A stretch of DNA of 64,000 nucleotides from Candidatus Lucifugimonas marina (GTDB lineage: Bacteria; Chloroflexota; Dehalococcoidia; Lucifugimonadales; Lucifugimonadaceae). Below the pieces are notes generated by a model. It had not been told where the DNA came from. It saw only the letters and a list, made by a program, of their open reading frames with translations, and did not search any database. Location: positions 2,232,001 through 2,296,000 of the forward strand of contig CP046147.1 of the NCBI GenBank assembly GCA_029593915.1, in the 5' to 3' direction. Positions 63,690-64,000 of the stretch are shown one piece after another. Numbering within the stretch: the stretch's first letter is position 1; every line of letters begins with the position of its first letter. The position numbers and the translations under genes are program-made.

Positions 63690-64000
63690 ATGCCAGACAC
63701 GGCAAACAACTTAGGTAAGGTCTATTTGGTCGGTGCAGGCCCCGGAGACCCCGGTCTAATCACGGTCAAGGGACTCGAATACCTCCGCTCGGCAGATGCC
63801 GTGGTCTACGACCGTCTGGCATCCCCGAAACTGCTCGAAGAAGCACGCCCCGATGCCGAGCTATACGACGCAGGCAAAGGCCGAGACGACCACCGTATGA
63901 CGCAGTCCGAAATCAACGAACTGCTCGTCGATCTTGGGTTGAGTGGCAAGACAGTCTGCCGACTCAAAGGCGGCGACCCGTTCATATTCGGACGTGGTGG
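63690..64000 (+). CDS. cobA: Uroporphyrinogen-III C-methyltransferase, cut by window end
   Basis: The first ~104 residues of a [24 protein letters not shown] is the SAM-binding start, [14 protein letters not shown] follows, and [15 protein letters not shown] is at the window edge. It methylates uroporphyrinogen III twice to precorrin-2, the substrate of the dehydrogenase encoded upstream. ATG at 63690 has GGAG 6 nt before it and lies 3 bp after the hemC stop. The 3' part lies outside the window, so a fusion with HemD (uroporphyrinogen-III synthase), common in this gene, cannot be excluded. Confidence 0.95.
   Translation, partial: MPDTANNLGKVYLVGAGPGDPGLITVKGLEYLRSADAVVYDRLASPKLLEEARPDAELYDAGKGRDDHRMTQSEINELLVDLGLSGKTVCRLKGGDPFIFGRG

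Noticed and set aside
1..64000. tRNA, rRNA, CRISPR array, prophage, insertion sequence or defence genes
   Set aside because: The spacers were read for T-loop strings, regular short repeats and transposase or nuclease motifs; none was convincing.

Overview
The window looks like one contiguous piece of a free-living, probably marine bacterial chromosome of roughly balanced GC. Several traits point to Chloroflexota, and within it the SAR202-type Dehalococcoidia. These are substrate-binding lipoproteins with Thr/Pro-rich linkers, a dnaJ-hspR-clp heat-shock cluster, a sufBCDSU operon, an enolase-superfamily sugar-acid dehydratase set among many small-acid catabolic genes, and frequent TTG/GTG starts. 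The lineage is inferred from gene content only; no rRNA, tRNA, CRISPR array, transposase or phage gene was seen.

Layout. 1-4.0 kb: a cut-off M20 peptidase, a NYN-domain protein with a basic tail, then a beta-propeller protein paired with an amidohydrolase. 4.1-7.9 kb: cheW and a methyl-accepting chemotaxis protein with three tandem PilJ-like sensor repeats. 7.9-17 kb: a double ABM-domain protein, an M28 peptidase, a large membrane protein with three internal repeats, an SDR, an MFS exporter, a D-2-hydroxyacid dehydrogenase, a TrmH-type RNA methyltransferase and an HpcH/HpaI aldolase. 17.2-20.4 kb: a multi-GAF histidine kinase with a receiver-only response regulator. 20.5-28.2 kb: aldehyde dehydrogenase, DapA-like enzyme, GNAT, Tam-like methyltransferase, NMT1/THI5-like protein, an FG-GAP lipoprotein interrupted by two in-frame stops, and the enolase-superfamily enzyme. 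28.3-32.5 kb: a second kinase/receiver pair and an oligopeptide-type binding lipoprotein. 32.6-38 kb: the suf iron-sulfur operon (sufB-C-D-S-U). 38.4-47 kb: gatB, secG, a rifampin-phosphotransferase-like PEP-synthase homologue, cysS, a fused ispDF and two VTT membrane proteins. 47-51.6 kb: clp, hspR and dnaJ, divergent from a frameshifted hsp20. 51.8-58 kb: a prenyl diphosphate synthase, a HpnG-like nucleosidase, a YjbQ protein and hpnC-hpnD-hpnE, together a route from C5 units to squalene. 58-60.7 kb: an FGGY kinase, a class II aldolase and an unknown small protein. 60.9-64 kb: a fused siroheme decarboxylase (AhbA-AhbB), precorrin-2 dehydrogenase, hemC and the start of the uroporphyrinogen-III methyltransferase gene, a siroheme-based branch of tetrapyrrole synthesis.

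How the parts fit. IspDF supplies isoprenoid precursors and the prenyl synthase/HpnCDE block turns them into squalene. The suf operon makes the Fe-S clusters that radical enzymes of the Ahb pathway would need. The scattered dehydrogenases, aldolases, enolase-family dehydratase, lactonase-like amidohydrolase and binding proteins suggest scavenging of oxidised sugars and organic acids.

Most notable: two in-frame TAA stops splitting one FG-GAP lipoprotein frame; the hsp20 -1 frameshift at a TTTT run; the triplicated sensor region of the chemoreceptor; the repeat-bearing membrane protein; a nested inverted repeat between the aldehyde dehydrogenase and DapA-like genes; and the fused siroheme decarboxylase next to a precorrin-2 dehydrogenase with a cysteine-rich tail.
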